NCBI GenBank assembly: GCA_018398805.1
Contig: JAGFBZ010000863.1
Coordinates: 992,001 to 1,056,000 of the forward strand
Source of the DNA: Hirundichthys speculiger
Lineage: Eukaryota > Chordata > Actinopteri > Beloniformes > Exocoetidae
Direction of reading: 5' to 3'
Length of the DNA stretch: 64,000 nucleotides
Made by a program: the position numbers and the translations under genes
Notes under the pieces: model-generated
Told to the model about the DNA's origin: nothing
The model's database searches: none
Seen by the model: only the letters and a program-made list of their open reading frames with translations
Shown here: piece by piece, positions 33,690 to 45,545 of the stretch
Numbering within the stretch: the first letter of the stretch is position 1
Layout: every line of letters begins with the position of its first letter

Positions 33690-33775
33690 GCATAAGCTCT
33701 CGAGGGCCATATAAAATGATGTGGCGGGCCACATTTGGCCCACGGGCCTTGCGTTTGACACATGTTGTAATAAAA
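33690..33775. mobile_element. hAT-type terminal fragment
   Basis: The sequence 'ggcgggccacatttggccc' and 'acgggccttgcgtttgacac' is the right terminal region of a Charlie-type hAT family ending in '...GTTTGACACxxxTG'. The left end and interior are not found. Confidence 0.5.
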
Positions 33776-33821
33776 TATTGGTTTATGGAATTTGCAAAGG
33801 TTTGCATTCTGTTTTTAATTT

Positions 33822-33870
33822 ACATTTTACAACCCCAAATCCAACTTTTTTTGGATTTGGCATTGTACAC
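33822..33870. repeat. Fragment of 'AACCCCAAATCCAA' DNA repeat
   Basis: It reads 'acaaccccaaatccaacttt' and then 'ttttggatttggcattgta', an inverted pair characteristic of a fish MITE-like repeat. A second fragment is at 40597-40800. Confidence 0.5.
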
Positions 33871-34362
33871 TGCACTCCAAATTTTGTGAAAATGGAAATG
33901 TATTCAAGTGTTAGAGAGAAAATCTCATTACATTTGAAATCATCACTGATGATGCCAATTACAATTTAATTGAAACAAACTTATACTCAGTAGAATATAT
34001 TCACCATGTTATCTTCAATTATATTTAATACATTTAAAAGTATCAACTGGAGACAGGACAAAAGTCTTGGTACTTTATGGTTAAAAGAAACTGAAGCATG
34101 GGACACAAAGGAACAACTGTACGCTCTTTGCACACATTTTCTTTTAGTCACAATACCCATTTCATTCATATTAGTACACAACGACATTAGGAAAAATATA
34201 AAAAGTATTTGTTCATACAATGTACATCTCACAGTACCTACATTCCCTGAAGGCAACATGACTGAGAAAGGTTCTCAGCCTTGTCAGTCATGATGTCTGA
34301 ACCTGAAAAGATACAATCTGGAAAGTAAAATTAAAAAAAAAAGATCTGAATCAGAAAAAATA
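33871..34362. other. Unassigned AT-rich DNA
   Basis: No gene or repeat family is recognised. Confidence 0.45.
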
Positions 34363-34552
34363 CCGTAGTGGTTAGGGCAGGCGGCCATATACAGAGGCTA
34401 CAGTCCTCGTGCGGCTGGTCGTGAGTTCGATTCCCGACTCGGCGACTCTTTCCCGCGTGTCTTCCCCATTCTCTCTGCCCCCCTTCCTGTCTCTCAACTT
34501 TCAATAAAAGGCCACTAGAGCCAAAAAAATCTTTAAAAAAAAAAAAAAAAAA
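34363..34552 (+). mobile_element. tRNA-derived SINE, near full length
   Basis: The A-box-like 'agtggttagggcaggcgg' and the B-box-like 'gtgagttcgattcccg' are in tRNA order. They are followed by 'ctttcccgcgtgtcttcccc', 'cctgtctctcaactttcaat' and 'aaaggccactagagcc', then a long A tail (to about 34552). It closely resembles the minus-strand copy at 54915-55107, so the family was active fairly recently. No target duplication was found. Confidence 0.88.
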
Positions 34553-34789
34553 CAAATGCTCAAACCTTCAAGTTTAAATTTTAAAATAATGTTCTTTTTT
34601 CTTTTGTTTTGTTTGCTTTTTTGTTAAATAACAAAACCAATGGCCCTGATGTAGCACCGTAAAAATGAGAATGTTGAGACAAAAAGAATATAGAGTAATA
34701 TGAATTATCACCCTGACAAGCTAAAACAGCTAATTGGTGGGTGTGTTCTAGCTGACTTCTCAACGCTGCAGTTAAGCCTCTTTGGAACA

Positions 34790-35160
34790 TAGAGCCGCGC
34801 AGTTCCAGTAAAAAGAGTTTTCAAAAGCTCTTTGTACAAACCTATGGGTCACATGACGGGTTTGTCCATAGTTGTAACAGTTTGCGGTTCCACCTGTGCC
34901 TTATTGTCTTTCCTGTGTATTTAAACACACTTCTCCCTTTGTACTCTGCCAGATCATCTGTGTTCCCCCTGTGATTATAGTATTCCAGCCCTGAATTTCC
35001 GGTTTGACTGTCTATGGAAGACCTCGAAAGTATTCTTGGATTCTGCCTTAGCCTTGCCCATTTGGATCTGCTTGCCAGTTTTTGTGACCTTGCCACGTGA
35101 CTAATAAAAACTAATATTCTCGGTGGGGGGCTCCCAGCATCCCCATGGAGCAGACATGTT
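34790..35160 (+). mobile_element. LTR-like unit
   Basis: The segment contains 'ttcctgtgtatttaaac' (TATA-like), a promoter-to-polyA layout with ACTAATAAAAACTAATATTC about 170 bp downstream, and phrases such as 'agtattccagccctgaattt' resembling gypsy-type LTRs or leader DNA of fish elements. Its limits are unclear and no target duplication was found. It could instead be the 5' leader of the L1/Tx1 element that follows. Confidence 0.35.
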
Positions 35161-35265
35161 TTTGAGAGCAACTTTCTGACTAATCGAGATTTGGACTATA
35201 TAACATTGTTAAGACTGTTTTTCCTGCATGAACATAGTTCAGTGTGGTGATTGTGTCCTCACAGT

Positions 35266-35936
35266 ATGCCTTACAAGAAAGCTAAATCACAAGAAAGGAA
35301 AGCTCTGAGAAAATCTCCTTTTGAGAACCCAGCTCCCGGAGGACCTGGTGCTGAATCGTTGGGCTCTACCATGCTACCTGCGACTACCAGTAGAGACACA
35401 AGCACTATTCTCGCCACTATTGAGGATATGGGATATGAAAAAGAAGATGGATGAGAGGTTCAACACTCTGGAAACTACCCTTCAAGCTACCAAGACGATG
35501 TTGACCGAACATTGGTCTCGTCTAACTAGTGTGGACTCGCTTCAAGCAAAGGTTACGGACCTTGAGGCGAGATTCAAGCATCAGAACGTGAAAATCGTGG
35601 GACTTGCAGAGAAAGAGGAAGGGAATTCCCCAACAGAATTCTTTGCTGACAATCCGCAACCTACTGGGATGCAAGCATTTCCTGGAAAATATTGAAGTTG
35701 ACAGTTGTCACAGACTTGGTGCCCTGAGCAACACTAACCAATCACGGATCCTGATAGTTAAACTTCACGGTTACTGTCAAAAGGAGAAGATCATGAGGCT
35801 CGCACGGCAGCAGTTCCTGGAAGTACAGGGTACCCTGGTACCCAGCAATACCAGCAGTACCGGTCTTCAAGTCACCCATGGGACTGGTATATCCACATTC
35901 AACTTTCGCAAACAAGATCTCAGCCCCAAGGGATGA
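35266..35936 (+). pseudogene. L1/Tx1-like LINE ORF1
   Basis: The first ATG of the frame (35266) opens 'MPYKKAKSQERKALRK'. Two frameshifts later the reading gives a coiled-coil-like segment ('RFNTLETTLQATKTM', 'SLQAKVTDLEARFKHQNVKI', about 35455-35600) and then 'CHRLGALSNTNQSRILIVKL' and 'KEKIMRLARQQ' (about 35705-35815), the C-terminal RNA-binding part of L1/Tx1 ORF1 proteins. Such proteins coat the element RNA. The frames at 35266-35454, 35321-35695 and 35604-35936 are pieces of one ORF. Confidence 0.8.
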
Positions 35937-36064
35937 CTCATCTGCCACTGTGAGTAGCTGAACTAATAGGCAACCCAGTCCGCCAGGACGACCTACTTTA
36001 AATCGTGTATGAGGAGTCTCCATATTGTCGTGACGACCGGCCTTTGCTGCGGGACAAGGCATTT

Positions 36065-36233
36065 ATTCACTGGACTCTCATTTTAACTTCCAAGAGTTTC
36101 ATTTTCCTACACACTAATGGTATTTTGTACCAACTGGCTGATTTATGCTTGCTTTTCGTTGTATTTCGTTGCCCTGTACTTTGACATGTGCAATGACAAA
36201 AAGTTGAATCTAATCTAATCTAATCTAATCTTT
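36065..36233 (+). repeat. LINE-type 3' tail with TCTAA microsatellite
   Basis: The block reads 'cgttgccctgtactttgaca' and 'tgtgcaatgacaaaaagttg' and ends in tandem 'aatct' units (about 36206-36231). This is the 3' end of a fish retroposon. It lies between ORF1 and ORF2 of the L1/Tx1 element, so it is either an insertion there or marks two abutting copies. Confidence 0.55.
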
Positions 36234-36574
36234 TGTTATTTCAAATATTTCTTATATGTGCAATGCTGGGTTATACAGTCTTGACCACTTAAATAGATGG
36301 GTGTTTTCTTCTCAGAGAGGGCTCTACTTGTGTTTTTAGTTAATTAGAGATCTGGTTAACTTGCTGGAGGCTTTCCACTGCCCTTGCTGTATTGCTTGGG
36401 TTCCTCCATTTATCATTATGTATAGGGTTTTTGCATCCCCACTTTGTTTGGGAAAGTGAGTAAGAGGATGGCCTTATTTGATTCATATATGTTTTTTGTC
36501 TGTGTTGTCTTTAACAACTTTTCTGTTTTGGGGATCCTATACCACTGCACTACTGAAGCGCAACACTGTTCCTC
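36234..36574. other. Spacer upstream of ORF2
   Basis: No coding sequence is recognised. It probably contains the original ORF1-ORF2 spacer. Confidence 0.4.
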
Positions 36575-39500
36575 ATGGTACCTAGTAAAAATAGTCCAGA
36601 CAGCGCCATCACTCTGGTGAGCTGGAACGTCCATGGCCTGGGCCTGTCGACTAAGAGAGCAAAAATATTTTTGCACCTCAAATCCCTCTCTGATGATATT
36701 ATGTTTCTCCAAGAAACACATATCAGACCCACGGAATCTAACTTATTATGATGCAGATGGGTGGGTCAAATATATCAATCCACTTTCTCAAGCAAAGTTC
36801 GTGGAGTGGCCATACTCTTTAAAAAAACACACAATTTGACCACATTTCAACTGTCAAAGATGGTCGTTTTATTATTGTGACAGGATATCTGTACTCCTTG
36901 CATTTTATGTTAGTGAACATTTATGGGCCAAACTTGAACAACCCAGGTTTTTTCCATAGAATTTTTAACAGGCTGACTGACCTAATACTAACCTGATAAT
37001 TGCAGGGGATCATAATCTAGTACTAGATGTGCATCTTGACAGATCCTCGAGCAGAAACTGTACCCTCTCTAACACTTCTAACACCCTGAAAAGTATTATT
37101 TCTTCTACCAATATAGTTGACATTTGGAGGATCCAACACCTTCCTGACAAAGAGTACTCCTTATTCTCCAATTTCCATAAATCTTACTCCCGAATTGACT
37201 TTTTTTAATAGATGCTAAACTTGTACTGATTGTGGCTTGCTCTAATTACCATAATATACTATTTTCTGATCACACCCCAACGTCTATCGTCCTCAATCTC
37301 AAAAAATCCCAACCGAGTTTCTCATGGCGACTACACTCATCATTGCTCACTGATGAGGCCTTCTGTAATATCTTGTCTGAAATAAGTTGAGGAATTTTTA
37401 ATTAAATGACACCTCAGACGTGTCAGACTTCACTCTGTGGGAAACATTTAAGGTTGTCATCCGAGGTCATGTCATCACTTATGATTCCAATTGAAGTAAG
37501 TCACAAAAGAAACGATTACATGATATTGATATGGAGATATCTAAGCTTCAAGTGTAATTTAGAAATACTAATGATGATCAGATTTTACATAATATACTCA
37601 AATTGAAACATGAATACAACACCATATTGTCTGGACAAGTTGCTGAAAAAATCCTCCAACAATCCTCCAGCATTACTTTGAACTCTGAGATAAACCACAC
37701 ACACTTCTCACTCGTCAGCTTAGAGGTCTGCAAGTGAGTAAAGCCATTCACAAAATTAAATCCAGCACTGGTAGCTTACTTATGAACCCAAAATAGATTA
37801 ATGACCGCTTTAAAGAGTACCACAAGGAACTTTACAAATCCAAAGCTAGAGGTGATACTGGAACTTGGCTAAGTGGATTAAACATCCCAAAACTGAATAT
37901 TAAGACATGTGAGAAACTGAATGTCAGTATATCTCTTACCGATATCATGAATTCCATCAGCTCTATGCACAGTGGTAGAAGCTGGGGAAGCCCAGATGGT
38001 CTAGGTATTGAATTCTTCAAGAAATTTGCAAAGCAGCTTGTACCATATTTGCACAGGATTGGGACAAGACTGATACTTCATCATACAGACCAATCTCCAT
38101 GCTTAACACTGACTTCAAAATGCTGACTAAAATATTAGCAACCAGGCTCAACAAATGCATTAGTGCTATTATCCACCCTGGTCAGACAGGTTTCATCCCC
38201 AACAGGTTCTCGTTTTTCAATGTAAGAAGAGTCATGAATATAATGTATTATAAATTCCCTATGTCATCGAAGCAAGCTGTTATTTGTCTCAACGCTAAAA
38301 AGGCCTTTGACCAAGTTGAGCTGGAATACCTTTTAAAAGTCCTGGAGAAATTTGGTCTGGGTGACAAGTTTGTTTCGTGGGTTCGTCAGATATACACCTC
38401 GCCAACAGCATCTTATTCTGACAAATCGAGGTAACTCAAACCCCTTCTCACTTTCTAGAGGCACGAGACAGGGTTGCCTGCAATCAGGACTTCTCTTCAA
38501 GCTTGCCATCGAGCCGCTGGCAATCAGTATAAGGGCACAAGATTTTATTGAACCAATTAGGCTGGGAGGGGTGGATCACAAAATTTCACTTTACACGGAG
38601 TATATCGTACTCTTCTTATCTGAACCCGAACACTCTGCTCCATCTCTTCTTCACATTATCAGATCCTTCAGTGAAGTGTCTGGGTACACCATCAATTGGC
38701 AGAAAAGAAATTTTATGCCTTTATCGTCAAACCTAGGTCCAAAGTTTTTATCTATAGTCCAATTCAAATTAACCATGGACAATGTAAATTACTAGGGCAT
38801 CAAAATATCAAGAAAACCAAACGACATTTTCAAAATAAACTACCTAGAAGAACTAGACAAACTTAAGGCTAATATAGAAAACTGGAGGACGCTACTCCTC
38901 TCAGTCATCGGCCAAGTGAATGCCATCAAAATGGTTTCTTTGCCTAGATTCTTATTCCTTTTCCACAAAACTTCCCATTTTTATTTCCAGCTCATTTTTT
39001 TAAAAAACAATTTACTTTGTTGATCATGCCATTTATTTGGGGCTACAAAACACACAGGATCTTGAAAATACACCTTCAGAAGCCCAGGGACCTGGGAGGC
39101 TTAGGGATTCCACGATTCTCACATTACTACTGGGCAGCTAACGCCAGGGTCATGACCTTTTGGTAACAAGCTTATTACAAACCAGACCAGAGAGACTTAC
39201 CACCTTGGCTAGCAATTGACATTGGCCTAACTAACAGAACATCTCTACCTGCTATTCTTTTTTCTGCTCCGAGATGCCATAGGATGTATGCAAGATCACT
39301 TTGTCCTGTCTAACGCCCAGAGGATATGGAACCAAATCAAAAAGACATGCAAGCTCCCCGACTTGTCCCCAATATGGTAAAATCATGCTTTTCCACCATC
39401 TATGACTGACTCCACATTTAAGGAATGGAGCCAAAACTTACTTACTTACTATAAACTTACTATAAAAGACTATACAAGACTATATAGACAGGCGCTTCTC

Positions 39501-39660
39501 GTCTTTTGAACAGCTACAATTGATATACTCCCTACACAGAACTCATTTTTACAGATATGTACAGCTACGAGATTATGTGATATGAAATATCCCTTCATTT
39601 GAAACACTACCTGATATCCTGGTGCTTAAATCATTGTTGCACCCCCCCAGAGTCTAAACA
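36575..39660 (+). pseudogene. L1/Tx1-like LINE ORF2 (endonuclease and RT)
   Basis: From the ATG at 36575 the endonuclease starts 'LVSWNVHGLGLSTKRAKIFL' (about 36612-36672) with 'DDIMFLQETHIRP' and later 'FSNFHKSYSRIDFF'. The RT includes 'MLNTDFKMLTKILATRLNKC' (38099-38158), 'GQTGFIPNRFSFFNVRR' (about 38180-38232), 'KAFDQVELEY' (about 38300-38330), 'SRGTRQGCLQSGLLF' (about 38455-38500) and 'SLYTEYIVLF' where YADD is expected (about 38585-38615). C-terminal 'FSEVSGYTINWQKRNFMPL' follows. Many stops and frameshifts occur, so it is inactive. Confidence 0.85.
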
Positions 39661-39849
39661 CTTGATTTCAGGCTTTTTGGACGTTTTCACTGCCAGGAAC
39701 TGCAACTGCTAATCTGCAGGATTAGACACAAAACACTGAACATATAAAACAGGTTTCAGAAGGAGGAAGTTAAGTATTCAAATTGATGATGACACCTGGC
39801 ATCTTAAAATCTGTGCTGATTCTGCTTCACGAATTAGAGATCATTATTG

Positions 39850-40550
39850 GGATTAAAAGGACAGCACTAGGCTGGTTTAGATATCTATCTGACAGATTCC
39901 AGCTCATGCATTCATTTATTTCATGACGTTTCATCCCCACACGCTATGGTGTCCCACAGGGCTCAGTGCTAGGGTCAACCCTGTTTACTCTATACATGCT
40001 GCCCCTGGGAAATATTTCTCAGAGGTATGACTTCAGTTTTTATTGCTATGCTGATAACATACAGCTGTAGCTATCTATGAGTCTAGGTGAAACAGAATTC
40101 AGGCATGTGTTAAGGACATTAAGGACTGGATGTCGACAAACTTTCTGTTTTTAAATTCTGATAAAATGGTGTTTATTGTTTTTTGCTTCCATACACCTTA
40201 GGAACAGAATAATTGATTTTACATTGGCCTCGAGTACAACTATGAAAAAAAAAAATTTCAACCAGCATATATTGCTTAAACAGCATATTAATCAGGTTTG
40301 CAACACAGCTGTTCTTTATCTCCATAATATCGCTAAGATTACTTTTTCAGCGAAACCCTGAGAGAGGATGCTCCTAATCTATGCGTTTGTCACCTCTAGA
40401 CAAGACTATAAAATTGCTGTGATCTAGACTCGATTACTGTATTGTACTGCAATGTATTATTAGCAGGATGCCCAAGTAATTCTCTGAATAAAAAAGAAAT
40501 TGCATTGTAAAAACCCTAGATAAATAAAATTGAAGTAAATTGAATTCAAT
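39850..40550 (+). pseudogene. L2-type LINE, RT fragment with 3' end
   Basis: In shifting frames the segment gives 'GWFRYLSDRFQL' (about 39873-39908), 'YGVPQGSVLGSTLFTLYMLP' (about 39944-40003), 'CYADNIQL' (about 40042-40066) and 'RNRIIDFTLASSTT' (about 40200-40243). The third residue of YADD is kept and the fourth changed to N. It ends in 'taaataaaattgaagtaaat' near 40530. Confidence 0.78.
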
Positions 40551-40596
40551 TGCTTTCTGAAATTTACAAATCATTGGATTCCATTTATACTTACGT

Positions 40597-40800
40597 TTTA
40601 CACAGAGGCCCAACTTCTTTGGATTTGGGGTTGCAAAATATAAATAATTACAGAATGCAATGATTTCCAGAATATCATTAACCCAAATTATATTTGAAAT
40701 AAAACAGAAAATCTAACATTTGTTTAAACTGCAAAGGTTTGAACATTTAGCAGTCTCATTGCATAGCACCCCCGCTTCTTTTAACAACAATCCCTATACA
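40597..40800 (+). repeat. 'Ggatttggggttgc' DNA repeat fragment
   Basis: The sequence 'cccaacttctttggatttgg' followed by 'acagaatgcaatgatttcc' and 'gtttaaactgcaaaggtttg' is the subterminal region of the same MITE-like family as 33822-33870. It is truncated on both sides. Confidence 0.5.
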
Positions 40801-43496
40801 GTCATGTACAAACGTTAGTACACCCTCTCTTAAAGAATTCCTGAGTTAAATCAACTTTAGGTCTCCTGTTTGATGGTAAGAAGTGTAAACTATCATTAGG
40901 GAGCAAAACAACATCAGTCAATGCATATTTGACTTAGAATAGAATATATATTTAGAGAATAATAGATTTAACTGTTTTGACTACCAAATATCAGATATAA
41001 TACTGTCAACAGATGTATGTATAAGAAGGAAGAGAATTCATGGACACTAAATGATATATTTCAAATTTTTTCTCATGTTTAAAGCACATGTTTTAAAGGT
41101 ATTTATATTTTGTGAAAAAAAAAACAATTGATCTCTGAGGTTCTATTTCTTTAAAACTAAAACCCACTATGATAAAAACAAGACAAGACAAAACAAAACA
41201 GAAAACTCCACAAGCATTCATAAACACACACACACACACACAGCAGAACAGGTAACATGTTTTTCACATCCTGGACACAGTAAACAGAATCAGGTCTTCA
41301 CAATGTCAAGAGATGTGCATGCATATGTGCATTGTACAAGTACAACATTAGAATTTCCATGAGAGACATGCTCTCTCACGAATGAAAATACCCTTGGAGA
41401 TATGTTTGGGTGTGGATATGACAGAGTATAATTTATAGCACATTAAGCGTGGTCAATGAGACCGCTGACAACTCTTATTCATATCTTTTTTTCCCCCACA
41501 ACATAACCAAAAGGGCAGAAAGCAAAAAAAAAGAGAAAAAGCATGAAACTGCAAAAGTCATCTTCCACACACTCACTGTGAATGCTACAAACAAATAGTT
41601 GTTCTCTTCATAATCAGCTTTGTGCTCAATCAAGAATCTGTGCGAGTAGGCTGGTAGAGTAAGGTTCACACAATATCCTGTCCATCATTATTATTCATGC
41701 ATTTGCATTTTTATGCATTTTGTATTTTTACAGTTCCTCTAGGTTATACCAACAAAATGTTAGGGTTTTAGTTCTCGTGAGAAAATAGCTCTACTTGTCT
41801 GGAGAGTAGCTAGTAAACTTGTTTTTATGAGAATCAGATGACCGAGGCCCCTGATCCTGAGTGAAGGAGACACCAAACCAATAGAGGGCCACCCTGCTTT
41901 TATGTTCCATCTGGATAATGAATGCACAACACACATACAGAGACGCACAAGCACACTTTGCACACACACATACACACACACACATACACACACGATAGGA
42001 ACCATTTTCTACCACAGATGATGAATCACACAACTTCTTCCTACTTATCTCAAAAGGAACTTTTTGTCCATTTTTTTCTTATTATTTTTAGGATACATGA
42101 CTGTGCAATTTGGATCAGCAATTTAATTGTTGCTTTTAATATCACAAATAGTCTATAACTACAGTAAAATGCAGGAGAATTTTTTTAACTTCTGTAGTAT
42201 TTGGATTTGACAAGGGTGCTGGGTGCCTGCACTGTATGGAAGTTTTTTATTTTCCTGCTTGACACACAATACAGCAAATGCTGTATTTCAAAGACATTTT
42301 ACTTTTTTGTTGAGAACAGAAAATAAAAAATAAAGTCCTGAAGCTACACTGATGATCATTATACTCCTGCTATAAGACAACAACAGGAACTAAAAGCTGA
42401 TTATTTATATTTCTTTAACAATATAAAGTGTATTAAATGCATTACTACAAAGATTACCTTGTTTTCACATGTGAAGTGTCCATGAAAGAAAGTGAAAAAC
42501 ATGCACTGTATGTATTTCCAAAAAAGTCCTCCCCCAGAAAGGGTTGATTGTTCATTCTATTAAGTATGACCGATCTAAATAAGCAGCACTCCAGATAGCA
42601 GAAGGTCATCGAGTCATTCAAATTCAAATTGGGCTGGTGTGCTAAAACTTTACTGGCAGAAAATCAGATTGTATATCTAAATAACCAACATGGTTCTAGT
42701 TATGCTTACATATGTTTGTACCCTCATAAAAGTGTTGGAAAAGTGTTTATGAGGGAAGGGCCAACATACTTCCTTTATATAGCATATGAGATGATTTTTA
42801 ATTACAGTATCTCACTGATGAACATATTTCAACCACAAAGGATATTATTGCAAAAGTCAAAGTTACAGTACATTACCGAATCATTAGGGTTGGTTGTTAT
42901 ACATTTATCAAGAAAATCTGTTTCTTTTTTATCATAACAAACAATTAAAGCAGTGTACACAATGTGATGACCTCCAGCTGTCTATGCATTATTCTGAAAT
43001 AAAGATTTAACTTACATTACAGCAGACAATACTTACCAACACAGTGTTAGTATCTTTGTACAATAAAAATAAAAAAAAAAATCCTGTGTACATATGTACT
43101 GTGTTCTTCTTGGAAACAGCACAAGACAATGCAGAGCTGTGGAGTCTTTAACAGAAATGTAGAACAATTGAAAGACAGTGGTGTTCTTCTCATTTGAAAT
43201 AATTCAATTTAGCCTGGAAAGATAGTCTGGTAATATATTAAAAGAAAAAAAAACTCTTTATGAAGCTAGGAAAAATGATTATTGATTGTTAGTTAAAGGA
43301 AATAAAAATAACCTAAAAAAAATGTTCAGCACTGTAGCCAGGCTACCTGAGAATCACAAGTCCATATCGCCATGCATTCAATCACATTTAACTGGTGATG
43401 ATTCTTTAAATGTCTTAATTGACATGACTGACATGTCTTAATTAATAAAACAGAAAATATCAGAAACCAAATCTATCATCTTCTACCGACTATGGG
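40801..43496. other. Unassigned AT-rich DNA with CA microsatellites
   Basis: The longest stretch in the window with no recognised element. It holds CA runs at about 41226-41242 and 41960-41993 and many short A/T runs. Frames at 41760-42033 (minus) are products of the CA repeats. A Tc1-like start at about 40797 ('cagtcatgtacaaacgttag') is too weak to annotate. Confidence 0.5.
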
Positions 43497-43712
43497 CATT
43501 ACATTTCGTGCGAAAGGCAGGGGTACACCCTGGACAGGTCACCAGTCCATCGCAGGACCACACGTACATGAACAACCATAAACACTCACAATCACTCCTA
43601 CGGCCGATTTAGAATCACCAATTAATCTAACATGCATATCTTTAGACTGTGGGAGGAAGCCAGAGTACCCAGAAAAAATCCACGCAAGTGCGGGGAGAAC
43701 ATGCAAGGATCC
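43497..43712 (-). repeat. tRNA-headed teleost repeat, middle and tail junction
   Basis: The plus strand reads 'aggggtacaccctggacagg', 'tcaccagtccatcgcaggac', then 'atgcatatctttagactgtg', 'ggaggaagccagagtaccc' and 'tgcggggagaacatgcaag'. This is the reverse complement of the body between the tRNA-like head and the ATGG tail. Here both ends are missing and an L2 abuts at 43713. Confidence 0.75.
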
Positions 43713-45190
43713 TATTCCTTCTAAGCTATTTAAAGAAGTTCTGCCCAGAATTGGTTCTGTAATGTTGGGTCTTGCATCCCTTTTAACTGGATACAAACGA
43801 AGAGCTTTTAAGATTGCAGTAATTAAACCTCTTCTTTAAAATGTTTTTGAATCGTGATGACAGAGCCAGCTACAGGCCTATTTCCAACCTTCCTTTCATT
43901 TCTAAAATTCTTGGGAAAGTTGTCGCAAATCTAAATAAATAACTATCTTTGTAGAAACAACATAAAATATGAGCTTCAATCAGGATTCAAATCTTATCAT
44001 AGTGCAGAAATTGTTTTCAAAGTCACCAATGACCTCATGTCTTCTGACAGTAGATCTGTCTCTGTTCTTGTTCTCTTGGATCTCAATGCAGCCTTCAACA
44101 CTATTGATCACAAGATTCTTATTGATAGACTGGAGCAGGTTGATGGAATTAGATAAATGGCATTAAAATGGTTTAAATCATATTTGTTGGACTGATTTCA
44201 GTTTGTTCATGTTCATGTTTGTTCGGGCTAGTTGTGGAGTACCACAAAGTTCGGTTCTTGTACCGATACTCTTCTCCTTATATATGTTGCCTGTTGGAAA
44301 CATCATGAAACATAATATGAACCTCACTGTTATGCAGATGATACTCAACTTTCATGGTATAAGGCAGAATGGAGGACCCAAATGCAGGAGTGCAAAAACA
44401 AAAGCTATTTATTTAACAAAAGACAAAAATCCAAACTAAAGTAATCCAACAAAAACCAGGGAAACAAACAGAAATCCAGACTGGGAAAACAAGCAGAAAA
44501 AATCGGCAGGGAAACTTCACAGGCTGCAAAAACACACAAGACACAAAAAACAAACCGGCAGGGAAACCCATGGAACACAAGACACAAGATAACGGACCAG
44601 CACAGACAGAGACAATGACAAGACTTAAATAGACAGAGGAACAAACGAGAGGCAGGTGCAGGGAATCAAGGTAAACGAGGGGAAGGAGGCAAAGTAGAAA
44701 ACAATGGGGACAAGACAGACCTTCAAAGTAAAACAGAAAACAGGAGACAAGAGACAGGGAGTGATGCCAACTTGACAGACACACACACAAGGGCTGCCAT
44801 GGCCATGACACTCAATTGTATTTGTCCTTGCGACCACATGAGACTAATCAGAGCCTTATTGGATGCATGCGACAAAGATGTGAAGACCTGGATGACAATT
44901 TCCTGCTTCTTAGATCAGATAAAACTAAAGTTATTGTAATTGGTCCCAAGCACCTCTGGAAGGCACTCTTGAGTTGTACAGTTAGTTTCGATCACATTTA
45001 GCCTCTAGCTCTACTGTTTGGAATCTTGGTGTTGTTTTTGATCAAGACCTGTGTTTTAACTCTCATATAAAACAGGTCACAAAGTTAGCTTTTTTTTATT
45101 TGTGTAATATTATGGCCTTAGTCCAGAAGGCAGACTCCCTCTCTACGTTTAGGCTTACAGCCTTCCTTTTTAATTAAGCCTTTAACTCTG
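43713..45190 (+). pseudogene. L2-type LINE, split by an LTR-like insert
   Basis: The copy begins with 'DPIPSKLFKEVLPRIG'-coding DNA (about 43710-43758) and includes 'PISNLPFISKILGKV'-like codons near 43880-43920. It continues with 'VLVLLDLNAAFNTIDHKIL' (about 44065-44120) and 'ADDTQL', cut in two at 44348/44811. After the cut follow 'YLSLRPHETNQ' (about 44818-44850), 'FLLLRSDKTKVIVIGPKHL' (about 44900-44955) and 'NLGVVFDQDL'. The 3' end lies near 45190. Several stops are present. Confidence 0.82.
44349..44810 (-). mobile_element. 462-bp solo-LTR-like insert in L2
   Basis: The insert is flanked by CTCAA on both sides (44344-44348 and 44811-44815), a 5-bp duplication. On the minus strand it starts TGTCATGG and ends near CCATGAAAG, and carries TATTTAAGTC (TATA-like), AAATAAATAG (polyadenylation-like) and 'ctgcatttgggtcctccatt'. 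This fits a solo LTR of a gypsy-like retrotransposon. A related unit is at 54066-54320. Removing it rejoins the L2 catalytic motif region. Confidence 0.78.
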
Positions 45191-45451
45191 TAGTCTCTTA
45201 AACTATCTCTTAGTTATGCTCCTGTCGGTTGCTGCTGGGCTGCTGGGGGTGGGTTGGGGGCTTCCTTTATGCACCAAACATGTTCAGCCTGTCTCTCTTA
45301 TCTCAGCTTAAGATTGTCCTGGATCAATTCATGGCATCAACTCTGTCTGTCTTCAGTTATCTCTCTCCCTTGTCCCTCTGCAGGTCCTGCTATAGTATTG
45401 ATGGTTCCTACTGCAGCTGCTGCTCAGTTCCTTCTCCTTCACTCCTCATGA

Positions 45452-45545
45452 CAGGCAGCACAGTAGCGTGATGGTTAGCACTGACACTTTACAGCAAGAA
45501 GATTCAGTTGGATCTTGGTTCAGCTAGGTCTTTCTGGGACACAGA
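45452..45545 (+). repeat. tRNA-like head of teleost repeat
   Basis: The block reads 'aggcagcacagtagcgtgat', 'ggttagcactgacactttac' and 'agcaagaagattcagttgga', the tRNA-like head of the repeat whose tails are scattered through the window. The B-box region is degraded. It stops where LINE copy 2 begins (about 45548). Confidence 0.6.

Noticed and set aside
40797..40860. Tc1-like left terminus ('cagtcatgtacaaacgttag')
   Set aside because: Only one end, and the downstream sequence does not match a Tc1 leader clearly enough.
41760..42033. Cys-Val rich minus-strand frames
   Set aside because: They translate a CA microsatellite.
44405..44811. 132-codon Cys/Leu-rich minus-strand frame resembling a membrane protein
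   Set aside because: It lies inside the 462-bp LTR-like insert. The hydrophobic look comes from the pyrimidine-rich LTR sequence.
45452..45545. tRNA gene
   Set aside because: It is the head of an interspersed repeat. The acceptor and T-stem pairing are not present.
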